A program made the position numbers and the translations under genes. A stretch of DNA of 64,000 bases from Distichodus sexfasciatus (Eukaryota; Chordata; Actinopteri; Characiformes; Distichodontidae). Position 1 is the stretch's first letter, and each line of letters begins with the position of its first letter. The notes beneath the pieces were generated by a model. That model made no database searches, was not told the DNA's origin, and saw only the letters and a list, made by a program, of their open reading frames with translations. Where the stretch lies: positions 227,643 through 291,642 of the forward strand of contig JAVGVS010000467.1 in the NCBI GenBank assembly GCA_032718565.1, written 5' to 3'. Below, piece after piece: positions 22,780 through 35,050 of the stretch.

Positions 22780-23110
22780 AGTAATGATCTTTGTCCCTGG
22801 ATTTGGGAATTGCCTTCAGCTGTTTACAGGCGACAACAGCCCCAGGCAGCGGCCTGAAATACAGCCGGCGATTTTATTCTCAATAAAGGCCACTGCAGTC
22901 CCAGGGGCCCCATTAACACAAAGGGCCTCAAAGGGTCTCACTCGCTCACTTATTTCATCCATTGTGTTCTTTCTCCTGAGCTGTCACTTAGTCGCTCCTG
23001 CCTCGGGGCCAGAACATAACTGTGTTTAACAATCTGGCCACGCTGAAAAAGTTGGCCAGAAACGAAGCGAGGTCTCCATTCAGCCATTATGCAACAAAAG
23101 AAAATATCTC
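22780..23110. promoter_or_regulatory. Candidate conserved noncoding element
   Basis: About 300 bases of higher GC, free of visible repeats, between minisatellite and AT-rich DNA. Contains GGCGACAACAGCCCCAGG, AGGCCACTGCAGTCCCAGG and CCATTCAGCCATTATGCAAC. The 81-codon reading frame across it has no recognisable features. Inference from composition only. Confidence 0.25.
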
Positions 23111-23734
23111 ACTTGGTTTTTGAGGGGCTTTCCATCATTTAGTCAACATAGTATTGAATTTAAACTGTTCTTAGAGCGAATAAATATGTAAACATTTTTT
23201 TACTTATTATTACTAAATGCTAAACATCTGGTGCAAGGCGAGGTTCTTAACAGACTTCTTTAAATGCACTTCTCACTAATTTATTACCAGTTTCTGTTTA
23301 TACTGAAGTGTTTCTTTGCTCAGAGAAAGTCCTTAACTCCACTTTTGATTTAGTATCTTTGTTTTCTAGAAGCTCTAAGTCTGCATCATAGTTTACTTGT
23401 ATGAAGAGGAACTGCTGCAGTTTTCCACAAATTTCACTTTCAAAGGAAGAATCGTAACAGAAGCTTAGAACAAAGGGCAAGCAGACGAGAGAGAGAGAGA
23501 GAGATTTCTTGGCGACTGAACTGGATCGACTCAGATATAAAGAATCAATAATCCTACGTAGCTAAATGTCTGAGAAAAGAGAGAGAGAGTCCTTTGAAAA
23601 ATGCAGAGACACGCAAAACCCTGAAAATAAGAAGATGGAATTACAAGTGGAACAAAGTGCCAGGCGATGCACATTCTGAGTTTCTGAATTGCCAGATTAA
23701 AGACTTAATTTCTGTGTTCGCACCTGAAGGTGGA

Positions 23735-24095
23735 CACTAGGGATTTAAAGATTTCATCATGATACGATACAACATTGAAAAGTCTGTTGCAATATAATTT
23801 TGATAAGGTTCAGTTTAGTAGCAAGCAATCAATATCATATACTTATTTAACACTTCCTATTATATATATATCCTATTCCTATTATACTTCCTATTATATT
23901 AAATTACAAAAAGCTAATAAAATAGTTTTATTCTTCAACCATATATTTTATTGTAAAACTTAAAAAATAATAAACCGATTATTTAATGTTACAATATGCA
24001 TGATGTCTGATCGATGTGTTTATTTTGGATCTATGGACTTGTTGATCATTAAATCGATGTATTGATGAAGATCAATGTATTGTTACACACCTACA
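23735..24095. mobile_element. hAT-like remnant of the TTACACCCCT family
   Basis: Words AAGTCTGTTGCAATATAATT, GGATCTATGGACTTGTTGATC and AAGATCAATGTATTGTTACAC match the order seen in the element at 58366-59022. Ends are degraded. Confidence 0.5.
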
Positions 24096-24127
24096 TGTAC
24101 TTGTCTGCTAAATAAAAGTGAAAGTGA

Positions 24128-24330
24128 GAGATTATTTGTCATTGTGAACACACCACAGTACAGCACACAGTGCACCACAACCCAATGTGACCTCTGCATT
24201 TGACCCATCCGTTAAGGAGCAGTGGGCAGCTAACATGGGAGCAGTGCTTGGGGACGGTACCTTTACCGGTCCGAGATTTGAACCTGCAACCTTCCGATCA
24301 CGGGCGAAACGCCCTTGCCGTTACACTTGC
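24128..24330 (-). mobile_element. tRNA-derived SINE, minus orientation
   Basis: Reads TTATTTGTCATTGTGAACAC, then CACAGTGCACCACAACC, TTTGACCCATCCGTTAAGGA, GTGCTTGGGGACGG, GGTCCGAGATTTGAACC (box B complement). Near full length. Confidence 0.9.
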
Positions 24331-27300
24331 AAATGTCGTAAAGGTACATGTAATGCTGTAAAAGCTACAGATGAGACGTAAAAGAAAGGATGGATAGACC
24401 GCAGACTGTGCAGAATGTTCAGGGGTTCAGAAAGCATGCAGTCATTCTTGACAGGCATTTTTTCTTCGTCATATATTTAGTGAGGACTGCGCTGTCTCTT
24501 TTTCTCTCTCTCGTTCTCTAGTTGGGTCTGTATTGCAACAGGTGCATCTTGTTTCTTTATTTAAAAAAAAATCTCACTTCCTCTCACTGACTAGTAGCAG
24601 ATGTGACCTTATGTTTATGGACATGTTCACATTTTTAAAGACACACACACCACAGCTGGATGCTGGAATGTTTTTCTTCTTACATGATTTCTTCTCTTTT
24701 TCACACGCCCAAACTCACACACACACACACAGTCACACTTGTATTACTTTGTGAGGTACTTCCATTGACCTCTGGGTACCGATCCTCACATAGAAAAACC
24801 CTGAAAAAACAATAAAGGTTGACAAATTTGATATTTTTCCTAACTTTTAAGGCACAGTCAGGTTCTCACAAAGCTCTAAATACACACGCACACATGAACA
24901 CACACACAAATGTTTCCCTGGCTTGAGCCATAGCACCCATATTACTCAGTCTTCACCTCTTTTCTTGGTCCTCCCTCTTCATCTCACTAGTCTTCATTAC
25001 TTTCCTCTTGTTTGAACTGCCTTTAAAATATCAATTCCTATCTTAAATTTATTGTAAATTTAAAGTACATAAGATGTTCATCAGAAGATTATTTATTAAA
25101 AGGAAGCAACTTCTGTTTCTCATTAGGACAGATGAAATAATAATAATAAAAAAGATTTAATTACTGTAATTAAATATCTCAGAATGTTATGTACCGGCTT
25201 GCCACTGTGCACTGAATTATGACTCTCTCTCTCTCTTCAAGCTTCCCCCAAACCATCCGACAATAGAACTTTCCTGCTGAGAAAACGACATCGTTTTAAT
25301 GTTGTAAAGTCTATAAAATTTCAGACCTTTTTTTTCTTCTCTCTTTATTGAGTCTTTGCAGGTAATGGCAAATGTCAGAAAAAGGTTAGGAATAAATATC
25401 CAGCCCGACTTGAGATCTGAGTTGATACATTTTTAAAAATGTTTATTAATAAATATCTGAGCCAAAGGCTTAAAAATTGCCAGTTTTCCCCATTTCGATG
25501 AGCAAACCAAGACAGGTAATCTAGTTAAACTAAGCAGCATGACAGACTCAGAAATACAGCATTATTTCTGTACACATCTAATTATTATCTTAATAAACCC
25601 AATTTTATTTAGCAGTGCAATCGTTTACAGCTTTATGCATAAGGGAAAATATCTTTTTTCGCCATTCAATATGATGTTTTCCATCTATCTCCGCTCATAT
25701 CTGTCACTCTATGCAGCCCTATCTGAATTTCTCCCACGACTCCATCTCATTCTATTTTTATCTTTTATAGTGTAATCACAACCTCAACACCAGCATCAGG
25801 TTTCTAACCACAGGATAAGACTAATCTTGAATCAAATGTTTATTTAGAACAGAAGCATCGTCGTTTAGACTTGACTAGGCTTTAGTTTTTCTCATGCTTT
25901 ACTGGAATTTAGATTTCAGAGAACAAGACAGAGTTTGTTCTGAAAAGTCTCTTTTTTACGGAAGAAAGCCTGTTTCCTGTTCGCCTGATTCAGAATGCAG
26001 ACTAAACACCAGACTGAGTGCTAAAAGGAGAACAATTTAACTTCCCCTTGCTTAGATCTGGATAAAACAGGCTATGGTGCGTGAAAAGAATCCAAATTAA
26101 TGGGGTCCAACTGCATCTGGACCCAGACTAACACACTCCATGCTAGTGGGAAATGCATCTTAATTTTGCATCTTAATGTGTTTTTGGGGCGATAAGAGCA
26201 AGGGCACATTTTGAGGGAAAGGACAAAAGTAGGGTGTGGGAAATCTGTAACCAAACTTGTCATATGATGTGTGGTGGGAAACACGACAGTCCTGTTTGCT
26301 AAAATAAGCAGAGTGTGATATATGAGAGGCCGAGTATGCAAATTCAGCATGACATTCTCCCATGAAGGAAAAGTTGCCTGTGTGCTGATTAAAACAATGC
26401 AGGGCTGGTGCATGCGTGTGCGTGCGTGCGTGCGTATGTGTGCGTGTGTTTGTGAGAGAGATAGAGATTTTACATTTCTCACATTTTCTTCACATGATAC
26501 ATGCTTCCTTACAACCCCAGTAACAACAGCAACATGAGTTATAAGTGATATACAGTAACATAACAATAAGTGCATTGATTGTCCCTTAACAGAGCAAAAC
26601 CTGAGATTTGACATTTTTTGTGGAGACATTTCTGTATGTGAGGAAGGAAAAAATTCAGGTTATAGTTAGGGTTAGCTGTTGCTGTAATATTATTAGCTTT
26701 ACATATCTAGTCATTATGGCAGACTTCCCACTGATAGGAAGACGAGTATGTGTGTGTTTGTGTTCAGTAACAATAATGACATGAGAGAGAGAAAAGAGAC
26801 AGAGACACATAGACTCCAAATCCCCCTTGTGTGTATTGGGACGAGCTCTGTACCATAGAGGCAGGTAGCTCATGTTTTTTTGAACACTGTCCCTTGCGCT
26901 CCCTCACTGTGGTTCAACCGGTTGGTCTCTGTCTCAACATGCGCTGACATGAGCGTCAAATAGCTCAAAACATGCACTTTTTAACTTAACATGTATTCAA
27001 TGTGAAATATACTGAAAACACTAAGAAATCAACATGACAATTAGTGTGGCAATTTCATGATTATCATTCTCCATTTTTCATTTTGAATTCAGTTTTATTG
27101 GCTGCAGAATAGTAGGGTTAAACCATTTCTGTAAGTCCAGGGGTGGGCTACTGCAGTTTTACAGCCAAAGGTACATTTTTCCCTACAAAAAAATGTCTAG
27201 AAATTATGTGAAGTATACTTTGTGTGTATTTTAGGAGAAATTCATGCATTTATTTTTTAATGCATACTTTTTATGCATATTTCATGCACTGGCTTTTTTT

Positions 27301-27539
27301 TTGTTGTTGCGTATTTCACATTTTTCATATATAGATTTTTTCCTACATGTATTTCGTGTTTCATTTGCATATATATATATTTTTTACGAGTGTTACACAT
27401 ATATTACATATATTTCACGTATATTTATGCATATTTAAAGACAGGCAAATACCTGCATATATACTTCGTAGCGTAAGGGTGAGGGAGTCACACCTTTTAC
27501 GTGTACAACAAACGCGTGATTTTTGTGAGCTGATTGGCG

Positions 27540-28242
27540 TTCCATAGTGGCGCGTTTCCCGAACTGAGAAATCGCGCCTCGGATCCGCTTTGGGATCCGA
27601 TTTAAACAAGTGCGCGCCGGCTTTCTCGCCCCTCCTCTTCTCCTTCTCTTCATCCTCCTCCTCCTCCTCCTCCTCACCTTCCTCCTCCTCTTCCTCCTCG
27701 TCTCCTCCCTCCTTCCCTCGTCAATGAAGTAATGAAGCGTGCGCGCACGAGACACGGGGCTCGCGCCTGTCTGTGTCCCACGCGCTTCCCGCCGTCTTTC
27801 ACTCGCCAGGACGACGGGCAGATACGCCACTTTGCAGAACGCTAGGACTGACAGAAAAAGGAGAGAAAGAAATAAACGAAAGCTCTCGTTTTATTCTCCT
27901 CACACCGGAGCGGATTAAAGCGAAAGTCCTTGACGTTTAGTCTCGGTTCAAAAGGACGCGTAAAGGAATGTGGAGTGAAGGCGCGACTCCGCGGTGACTG
28001 AGGTAAACTTTGGCTCTCATTTTTTCTCTCTCTCACCCTCACGATTTCGCAATGCGTTTTCCGTGGAGGTAAACAACGTAAACTTCAGTTTGACCCCCAC
28101 TTTCCCCTCAAGTTTTTGACGTGATGTGGGCGTGAAGGTTCAAAAGGGCAAAAATATACCGTGGGACGGCGTGATTTCGCGCCTTTTGTAAACGCGTGTC
28201 TTTTCACGTGTTGTCGTCGCCATCATCATCATCAATATCATC
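27540..28242 (+). promoter_or_regulatory. p2ry1: p2ry1 CpG-rich promoter and 5' leader
   Basis: From about 27540 CpG density rises sharply (GTGGCGCGTTTCCCG, GTGCGCGCCGGC, GCGTGCGCGCACGAG), in contrast to the AT-rich desert. A pyrimidine tract of CCTCCT units spans about 27630-27720. GAG followed by GTAAAC near 28002 could be a donor in the leader, but I see no paired acceptor, so an unspliced leader is the simpler reading. Confidence 0.6.
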
Positions 28243-29286
28243 ATGACCACGGAATCGCTTCTCAACGTGACCGAAAACAACACGGGAGGCTGTTCACTGA
28301 CCAAGACCGGATTTCAGTTTTACTACCTGCCCACTGTCTACATCTTTGTCTTCATCGCCGGATTTGTCGGGAACAGTTTGGCCATATGGATGTTCATGTG
28401 CCACATGAGGCCTTGGAGCGGGATTTCAGTGTACATGTTCAACTTGGCGTTGGCTGACCTGTGCTACGTGCTGTCCCTACCCTTTCTCATCTTCTACTAC
28501 TTCAACAAAACTGACTGGGTGTTCGGCGATGTGGCATGCCGCCTGCAGCGCTTTATCTTCCACGTCAACCTCTACGGCAGCATCCTGTTCCTCACCTGCA
28601 TCAGTGTCCACCGCTACTCTGGTGTGGTTCACCCTCTCAAGTCCTTAGGCAGGCTGAAGAAGAAGAACGCTATCTTGACTAGCGCCCTAGTGTGGCTGGT
28701 GGTGATTGCCGGTATCTCGCCTATACTTTACTACTCGCGGACGGGCAGCAAGCGCAATGCGACCACCTGCTACGACACCACCTCAGAGGACGAGCTGCCA
28801 GGATACTTCGTCTACAGTATGTGCATGACGGTCTTTGGCTTCTGCGTGCCCTTCGTCATCATCCTGGGCTGCTATGGCTTCATCGTCAAGGCCCTGATCT
28901 GCAATGACATGGACAATGCACCGCTGCGCAGGAAGTCCATACACCTGGTCATCATCGTGCTTGCCGTCTTCGCCGTGTCCTACCTGCCTTTCCACGTCAT
29001 GAAGAACCTCAACATGAGAGCACGACTCTACTTCCAGAGCCCGGAAATGTGCGAATTCAACAATCGTGTTTATGCCACCTACCAGGTCACCCGTGGCCTT
29101 GCCAGCCTCAACAGCTGTGTCGATCCCATTCTCTACTTTCTTGCCGGGGACACCTTTCGGCGCCGGCTTTCCCGTGCCACCAAAAAGAACTCCAGGAAGG
29201 GCGAGCTTACAGTCCAGTCCAAAAGTGAGGAGACGGCTCTGAACAGTCTGCCGGAGTGCACAGAGAATGGGAGCAGGTCGTTGTAA
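28243..29286 (+). CDS. p2ry1: P2Y purinoceptor 1 (ADP receptor)
   Basis: Single-exon 347-residue class A GPCR, shorter than the 373-residue human protein mainly at the N-terminus. P2Y1 binds ADP at the plasma membrane and signals through Gq to phospholipase C and calcium. Visible: N-terminal sequons at N8 and N12; Cys17 and Cys270, matching the outer disulfide; Cys99 and Cys176, matching the conserved ECL1-ECL2 disulfide; GNSLA (44) in TM1; NLALAD (67-72) in TM2; HRY (123-125) in place of DRY, as in P2Y1; FHVMK (250-254) in TM6; DPILY (294-298) in TM7. The ligand-site basic residues known from human P2Y1 (R128, H277, K280, R310) correspond to R103, H251, K254 and R284. ATG at 28243 is chosen because it gives the short sequon-bearing extracellular tail; an upstream ATG at 28161 is in another frame. 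The last four residues, SRSL, lack the PDZ-binding DTSL of mammals. No introns or frame damage. Confidence 0.97.
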   Translation: MTTESLLNVTENNTGGCSLTKTGFQFYYLPTVYIFVFIAGFVGNSLAIWMFMCHMRPWSGISVYMFNLALADLCYVLSLPFLIFYYFNKTDWVFGDVACRLQRFIFHVNLYGSILFLTCISVHRYSGVVHPLKSLGRLKKKNAILTSALVWLVVIAGISPILYYSRTGSKRNATTCYDTTSEDELPGYFVYSMCMTVFGFCVPFVIILGCYGFIVKALICNDMDNAPLRRKSIHLVIIVLAVFAVSYLPFHVMKNLNMRARLYFQSPEMCEFNNRVYATYQVTRGLASLNSCVDPILYFLAGDTFRRRLSRATKKNSRKGELTVQSKSEETALNSLPECTENGSRSL

Positions 29287-29578
29287 GAGCCTTTCCATAA
29301 TTTCGCCTGAAAACTTGCTTTCCTAAAAAGCACTGAGCTGCAGCAGAGATATCTTTTTGGCCCTAAGCGATGCAGGAAAAACACTCATTATTTGGTTGGT
29401 ATTGTGATGCGATAAGGTTACAATCTTCTGCTTATTCCAGACGAGATAAATTGTTTGTTTTTTAACCATGGAGGAACTTCAAGGCCTGAGCCGACGACTG
29501 CAGCCGTGTGTGAAGCAGAAAAATTCCTTTCAGGCAAAACTGGTTCAGTGACAACGTATTTGTGTATATAAATATATA

Positions 29579-29612
<34 letters not shown>

Positions 29613-30607
29613 CATACATATACAATATGTATATATATATGTTTGTGTAATAACCAGTTGTACACTTCATGTGAATATTTCATCACTGTACTGTATTGCA
29701 TTTGCCAGTATTATTCACGCAGGATAAAAAAATATTCAAGCTGCTGTGACTGATGTCTCCAAGGGATTATGGAGAAGTGATAACTTAGAGGTAGGTTTTA
29801 AAATGAGCGTAACAACCCAATTTATTACCAATCAACAGGTGAGAAAAGAGTATTATTGTCATAAATGTATTTGTAAACTGTCGTCTCTGCTAAAATGTGT
29901 TATCCTCACAGTGTCTGACACTTAAAGTAGTTCAGGGAAAGCTTCTTGTAGTTTATCTTCATCCGGTGCCAATGTTCCGAACGTGATAAATTGGGGCGAC
30001 GCTACAAGTTGACCCTTTTTAAGTGTCCTGAACCGGCACATTCTCCCTCAAGTGATGAATGAGGGTGCACTGCAGTTTTTTAATGCATTGTTTTTCTTAA
30101 AACCTTGTGTCGTCTTTGTTTTTTTTTTTTTTTTTGTTTTTTTGCAGTTTTCCTTGTTTAAAGGTGCATGAAACCCTTCAGTATGAATAAATCTGGTCCT
30201 TCAGCTTAACCCTCAAATTTGGTACGGAGTGCAGTGGACAGGGCGGGGGTAGACAGACACCTTGGAGGGTTTCTGCGTCTCTTTAAGTTCATAGTATAAA
30301 TTATTGCAAGTGTTGCATGTAAAAAACCTATGGATTCGCACATGTTACTTTATGAATTATGAAGGAACTGTAAGAATATGTGTTTATGTTCTCAGTAAAC
30401 AGAACGCTGTTGAACTGTGTTTCATACTTTTATTTGACATATCTTTGCTTAAATTAAACTGTGTTTTCTAGCTGACTTCCAGCCAGTCTTTATCTGGGGA
30501 GAAATCTTTAATTTTGGCCGTTTGGCAAAGCTAACCAGCACTATTGCACTGCAGCGCCTCTAAACAACAATGTGGTTTATGCTGAAATACCAGCTACAAT
30601 GAATAAA
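29287..30607 (+). other. p2ry1: Probable p2ry1 3' UTR
   Basis: No further coding signal. AT runs lie at 29589-29612 and 29628-29640. AATAAA at 30186-30191, about 900 bases after the stop, and at 30602-30607 are candidate polyadenylation signals. Between them are AT-rich stretches suited to a long UTR. Confidence 0.5.
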
Positions 30608-32754
30608 TGCACTGGATTTAGAATTTACAAGTTATATTTAACATTGTTGGGCGTGTTCCAGGTCAGTGTGTGTGTGGTCAGTGTACTGACCTGTGTTCTT
30701 TTTTTTCTGGCCTGTTTGTTAGGACAGACGTGTTGTGTTGGCTGTGAGCTGTCTTTTTACACAATGTTTTTTAAAGCTCATGTATGAAATGCTTTAGGTA
30801 AATTACACAGGTGAATGGATTACATCAGACCCCAGTCTAATAGCGGGGAAATAATTGTGTCTAATTTGAAAATTATCCCTGTAAGTCTCTGCTGTCACAG
30901 CCTTGTGCAAGAAGGATTTAGACAAGAAAAATGCAATGCCTCTTGCTAATCTATATAATAATAGTACCTGGTATTCAACAATTTTTGAGTGAAAACAATC
31001 ACAAACTGAATCCCAACTCTTCTTGGCTATCAGTTTCATTCGACCTTCTACTAGAGATGGTTGTTAAAATTAATTAGATTTTTATTTTAACAATGTGATA
31101 TTGATCCACAAACATCAGATTGATTCTTATATTTACAGAGTAAGAGTGTACAAGTGTAAAGACTCCTCTCCTGCAGGTAGCAAGATCTCCAAGAAGTAAC
31201 TGTGTTTATGCAGTGTGGTTGTTACATAGCAAAGGTTCCTTGATAGGTTCCAGCTGCCGGTTGGTGTGTGTTCATATGTAACGTAGTGGAACATCATTGT
31301 GAGTGAACGAGTGCGTAATACCATTACAAAATTATGCCTTTTAAACAATGAATACTTTGCTGTAATTCATCTATAGGTCACTACAATTACTCATGTAAAA
31401 CAAAATGTTATGTATATTCATGCCAAATCACAAAAAGCAACATACAGAGTTATACATTTTGTCCACAATTCTTATGACACACACCAGCACAGTTCCAATT
31501 AAGCTAATGTAGTTCCTTAGTAACTGAAGAGTCACATCTGTTTCCAAATGTCTGAAGCTGGGGTATTCCTCTACCGCGTATGAAGACCCGGTGTCTGCAG
31601 CAGTGCCACTATAATTAATGATCGCACCCCCTAAAGGAAAAGAAAAGGCTAACTAATGAAACTAGGTGTCCAGAATTCTTCAGCCACAAGGGCTTCATAG
31701 TCTGGAGAGTGGCACTTAGCTGGAGGATTTCTCACCAGCTGCAGAACAGCAGTGATGAAATTATGTCCTCATTCTTGTCTAACAAAAAAACACACACAAC
31801 AGAAGGGATTGTGAAACAGCTGCGTTCCAAGGCTTTCTTGTGCAAATATATATTTATTAGGTCATGAGACGACACTGTCATCCTCTTCGACACAATTTAC
31901 TCTTCGGTTGCTCCCTCCCTTTCCATTTCCGTCATCCACTTCCACTTGTTCGTGCCTGGAAGTCTTCGACAGCGCCGGCGACGGCAGCTTTGTCACATTT
32001 ATCAATTCTGTCACTCCCTCCCTTCCTCCCTCCATCCCTCCCTGCCTCTTTTTACCTGAGTTTGCCTTTCATTTTTCAGGAAGAGGACGGTTAAAAGGGT
32101 GGTGAAAAGATATACTGGCCATCTTTCACCAACCGTTCTCAAGAAAAGATTTGTTCTTAAAAAACCCTACACAGTTTTCACAAGGATTTTCACCTTGTTA
32201 TCTTATTTGTGATTTGTTTGTAGGTAAGAGCAGGATTCTGTGAATGAGGCCTAATGAGATTGGTCTCATTGGAAAGTTGAGACATTTCAAAACAGACATG
32301 GTTGTAGATGCTGATCAGGACCTGGTGGAAAGAAGGGACAAGGGTATTTGGCGCACTGCCCAGCCCCATTTGCCCTCCTTCTCGGACCTCCGTGTAAACG
32401 CTATGACTTTTCCAAGCCTGTGTGAGCACTTTGTTATTGCACAGATATGCACTGTTGGGGGACTAAAATTAGTGATGCAACTAAATAAACTAACTTTTCA
32501 GTAGCTTTTCAGTCACAAACTTTTAGTTTTTTAGTAATTTAGTAATTTACCAGTAATTAACTATGTGGCAAAAATGCTGCTACAGAAGTTATAAAAAAAT
32601 ATACTATTATTTTTCTCCCTCCCCACAATATATGTCTTCTCAACTATGTGTTTTTGATTCAGGCTTTTGTCATGACGTTTGCACTGAGCAACGATAAAAA
32701 CCCTAAAATACCGCACATAAAAGTGCAGATAAACCTATTTCTTCCCCACTTCTA

Positions 32755-33180
32755 CTGAAGGCATGTCACTTCTTTTTTGTGCGGTTGAAAACGAAAGACG
32801 AGGCGTAAATGAGCAGAGGAGCTTGCCGGTGCTTGCGCTTGTTTGCCGAAGTGTGTGTAGGAAGGGACGGTGAGACAATACCGGCCTTCAAAGCGAAAGA
32901 CCTGCTGGGGCATGAAGGACACGCCGCACTCCTCCGCCAACTTTTCCTCTCTCTCTTTTTCTCCCCTGCTGTGTTAAACCTGCGCCCTGATGTGAATAGA
33001 GAAAGATAAAAGAAGAGGGGTGGGCGCGAGAGAGCGAGAATAAAACCTTCATTTCGTTGAAGAGTAATAGCAACCCCCACAGTGGGGGCCAAGGCATTTA
33101 CCGTGGCAGCCCGGCTGGCAGAAATACTGCCCCTTTGTGCCCGCAACTTTACAGCATCGTGCCATCGCCGTTAGCCTTTA
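32755..33180. promoter_or_regulatory. Candidate conserved noncoding element
   Basis: Repeat-free, CpG-containing block (GGTGCTTGCGCTTGTTTGCC, AAGCGAAAGACCTGCTGGGG). A 126-codon minus frame crosses it but has no protein-family feature. Inference from composition only. Confidence 0.25.
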
Positions 33181-33584
33181 TTGACCACAAACCTCTAATG
33201 GGTCAGTGCTGCAAAACTCAGTAACCCCGCTTTTACTGTCATCACATTACACACAACCACTGGTGGACAGGACTCGAGTGTTGCACTATGTAACAATGTG
33301 ATTTAACACTACACACACACACCCTGTTCATCACATCACCTGCACATGCTGATGTCTAGGAATGAGTGTCATAACAACAAGCTAGAACATTAGTGGACTG
33401 TACTGATACATCAGTTGATACGTTGATAACATCAATTCAGTAATCAATGTGGTTGTGTTAAATCTGAATATGATATTGTCTCATATCGATTGCTGGTTAG
33501 TGAATTGAATTGAAATCTTATCGCAGCAGACTTTGTGATATCGGCAGAAGTCAAACTGCTTTCTGCATATGCAGTAAGCCCCCT

Positions 33585-33805
33585 TAATGTCTAATATCTG
33601 TCCACAGCTTCTCTTCAATACATTATCCAGGTCTTTATTCAGCGATTAGCCGTCCAGATGCAGAAAGCATCATCGGTCAATGCCGGGATTCTCCACACTG
33701 ACCTTTTTTCCTACTTAAAGATCAATACGAGCCCAAACCGAGATGGCCTTTTTGATCAAGAGGCTGCCTCGCTGTGGAAACACTGTTTATATGGTGTGAG
33801 GAGTC
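33585..33805. promoter_or_regulatory. Candidate conserved noncoding element
   Basis: Balanced-composition block without visible repeats, with words such as TTCAGCGATTAGCCGTCC, AATGCCGGGATTCTCC and GAGATGGCCTTTTTGATC. Both flanks are repeat remnants or AT-rich DNA. A position between two developmentally expressed genes fits an enhancer, but nothing here proves it. Confidence 0.3.
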
Positions 33806-34729
33806 GCTGCCTTTTGTTAGAATGCCATGACTGTTGACTTAATTTTTTCTAGTAATTTAATTCAACATTTAATTTTACAGATTTAAATGTTAACCTCACT
33901 GTTATATTTCCGCTTATTTGTGATATATATTCCTGTTACCTTAGTTTTTTAATCTTTATAATTTCGTTATTTACATTTTGTTTAACTTTTATTGCTCAGT
34001 CCCATGGCCGAGCCACGCTTCGCATGTTAAACTTGTTAAATATGTTCAAAAAAATGATCATAATCAGCTTAAGATCACGTTCCCATTATTGCATGTAACA
34101 CCGTTGTCATGTAAACACCATAATCAGGTTCTCTTAATCAGGTTAAGATGATAATCTTAAGAACATATGTTCCCCAGATTAATACCCAGATTCTTACAAT
34201 TGTTTAATGTATTGCAAGTTACATGAATCTACTCATTTTTATACAATTACAATACCTTTATAATATTGCATGACTCTCTGCAGTCTCAGCAAGAGTAGAT
34301 GTCTGCTAAATGTAAATATAGGCGTATAAACAAATAGAAGTAGATTTTCAGCAAGATGAACTCCATGCTCCTTAGTTTTGACATGGTATATAACTACATC
34401 AAAGTGGAAAAGCTGTCGTGTTTAAAAGTAGTTTTGCTGCTGGTAAAATCCTAGAATAAAAAAATTTAAGCTGGGGCGACAGACAGACGTCTTCTCGTGT
34501 CATAGATCCTGTTTCTTAAGCCACAGACGGAAATGTTGTGTTTGCTGAGCCGGCCCTTCTGCTGCTGTTTATTCATTTATATGCACCGCTGATTGTGTGT
34601 GATTCTGACCCAGACTTAATCTGGGGACAAGTTTCAAACGCTACACCTGCAGACTGGGGGCGAAAAAATGGTGTCAACTTTTGTTTATTTTGTTTATTAA
34701 GAAATCTTTTGTATTAATATGAATGTAAG

Positions 34730-35050
34730 AAAACTAAAAGAACAGAATTTGAATCTTACATACTGAGAAAGTCTCGAATTCTAGCAGAACAGAAAAAATC
34801 TTGACTTTGTTAATCCTAACAGAGCAGTTTTTTTATATCTTGAATCCTGAAAGAGTAAAAAAATTCCAAACTTGAATCCAAAAGCAAAAAGAAAAAAATC
34901 TTGGGTCTTGAATCCTAAAAGAGCAGAAAACGTCAGAGTTTAAAAGTATAAAAGCAAATAAATCTTGAATTGGTAATCCTAAAGGAGCAGAAAAATCTTT
35001 TCTCTTAAATTTTAAAAGAGCAGAATTAAGAAAAGACGGTGATGAGCTAA
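34730..35050. repeat. Degenerate short tandem repeat
   Basis: Loose copies of TCTTGAATCCTAAAAGAGCA followed by GAAAAA at about 34780-35035, spaced 30-60 bases apart. Confidence 0.55.

Larger units (their letters stand above)
23111..27530. other. Intergenic DNA upstream of p2ry1
   Basis: No gene was recognised. Contains a hAT-like remnant (23735-24095), a SINE (24128-24330), and CA/TG and GA runs near 23489, 24716, 25222 and 26403-26465. The 185-codon reading frame at 26072-26629 (minus) includes the CA-rich run and has no family signature. Confidence 0.5.

Noticed and set aside
26072..26629. 185-codon minus frame
   Set aside because: Runs through a CA-rich simple repeat (HAHIRTHART) and shows no family feature; likely chance.
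28783..29298. 171-codon minus frame opposite p2ry1
   Set aside because: Antisense shadow of a GC-rich coding sequence; no known protein signature.
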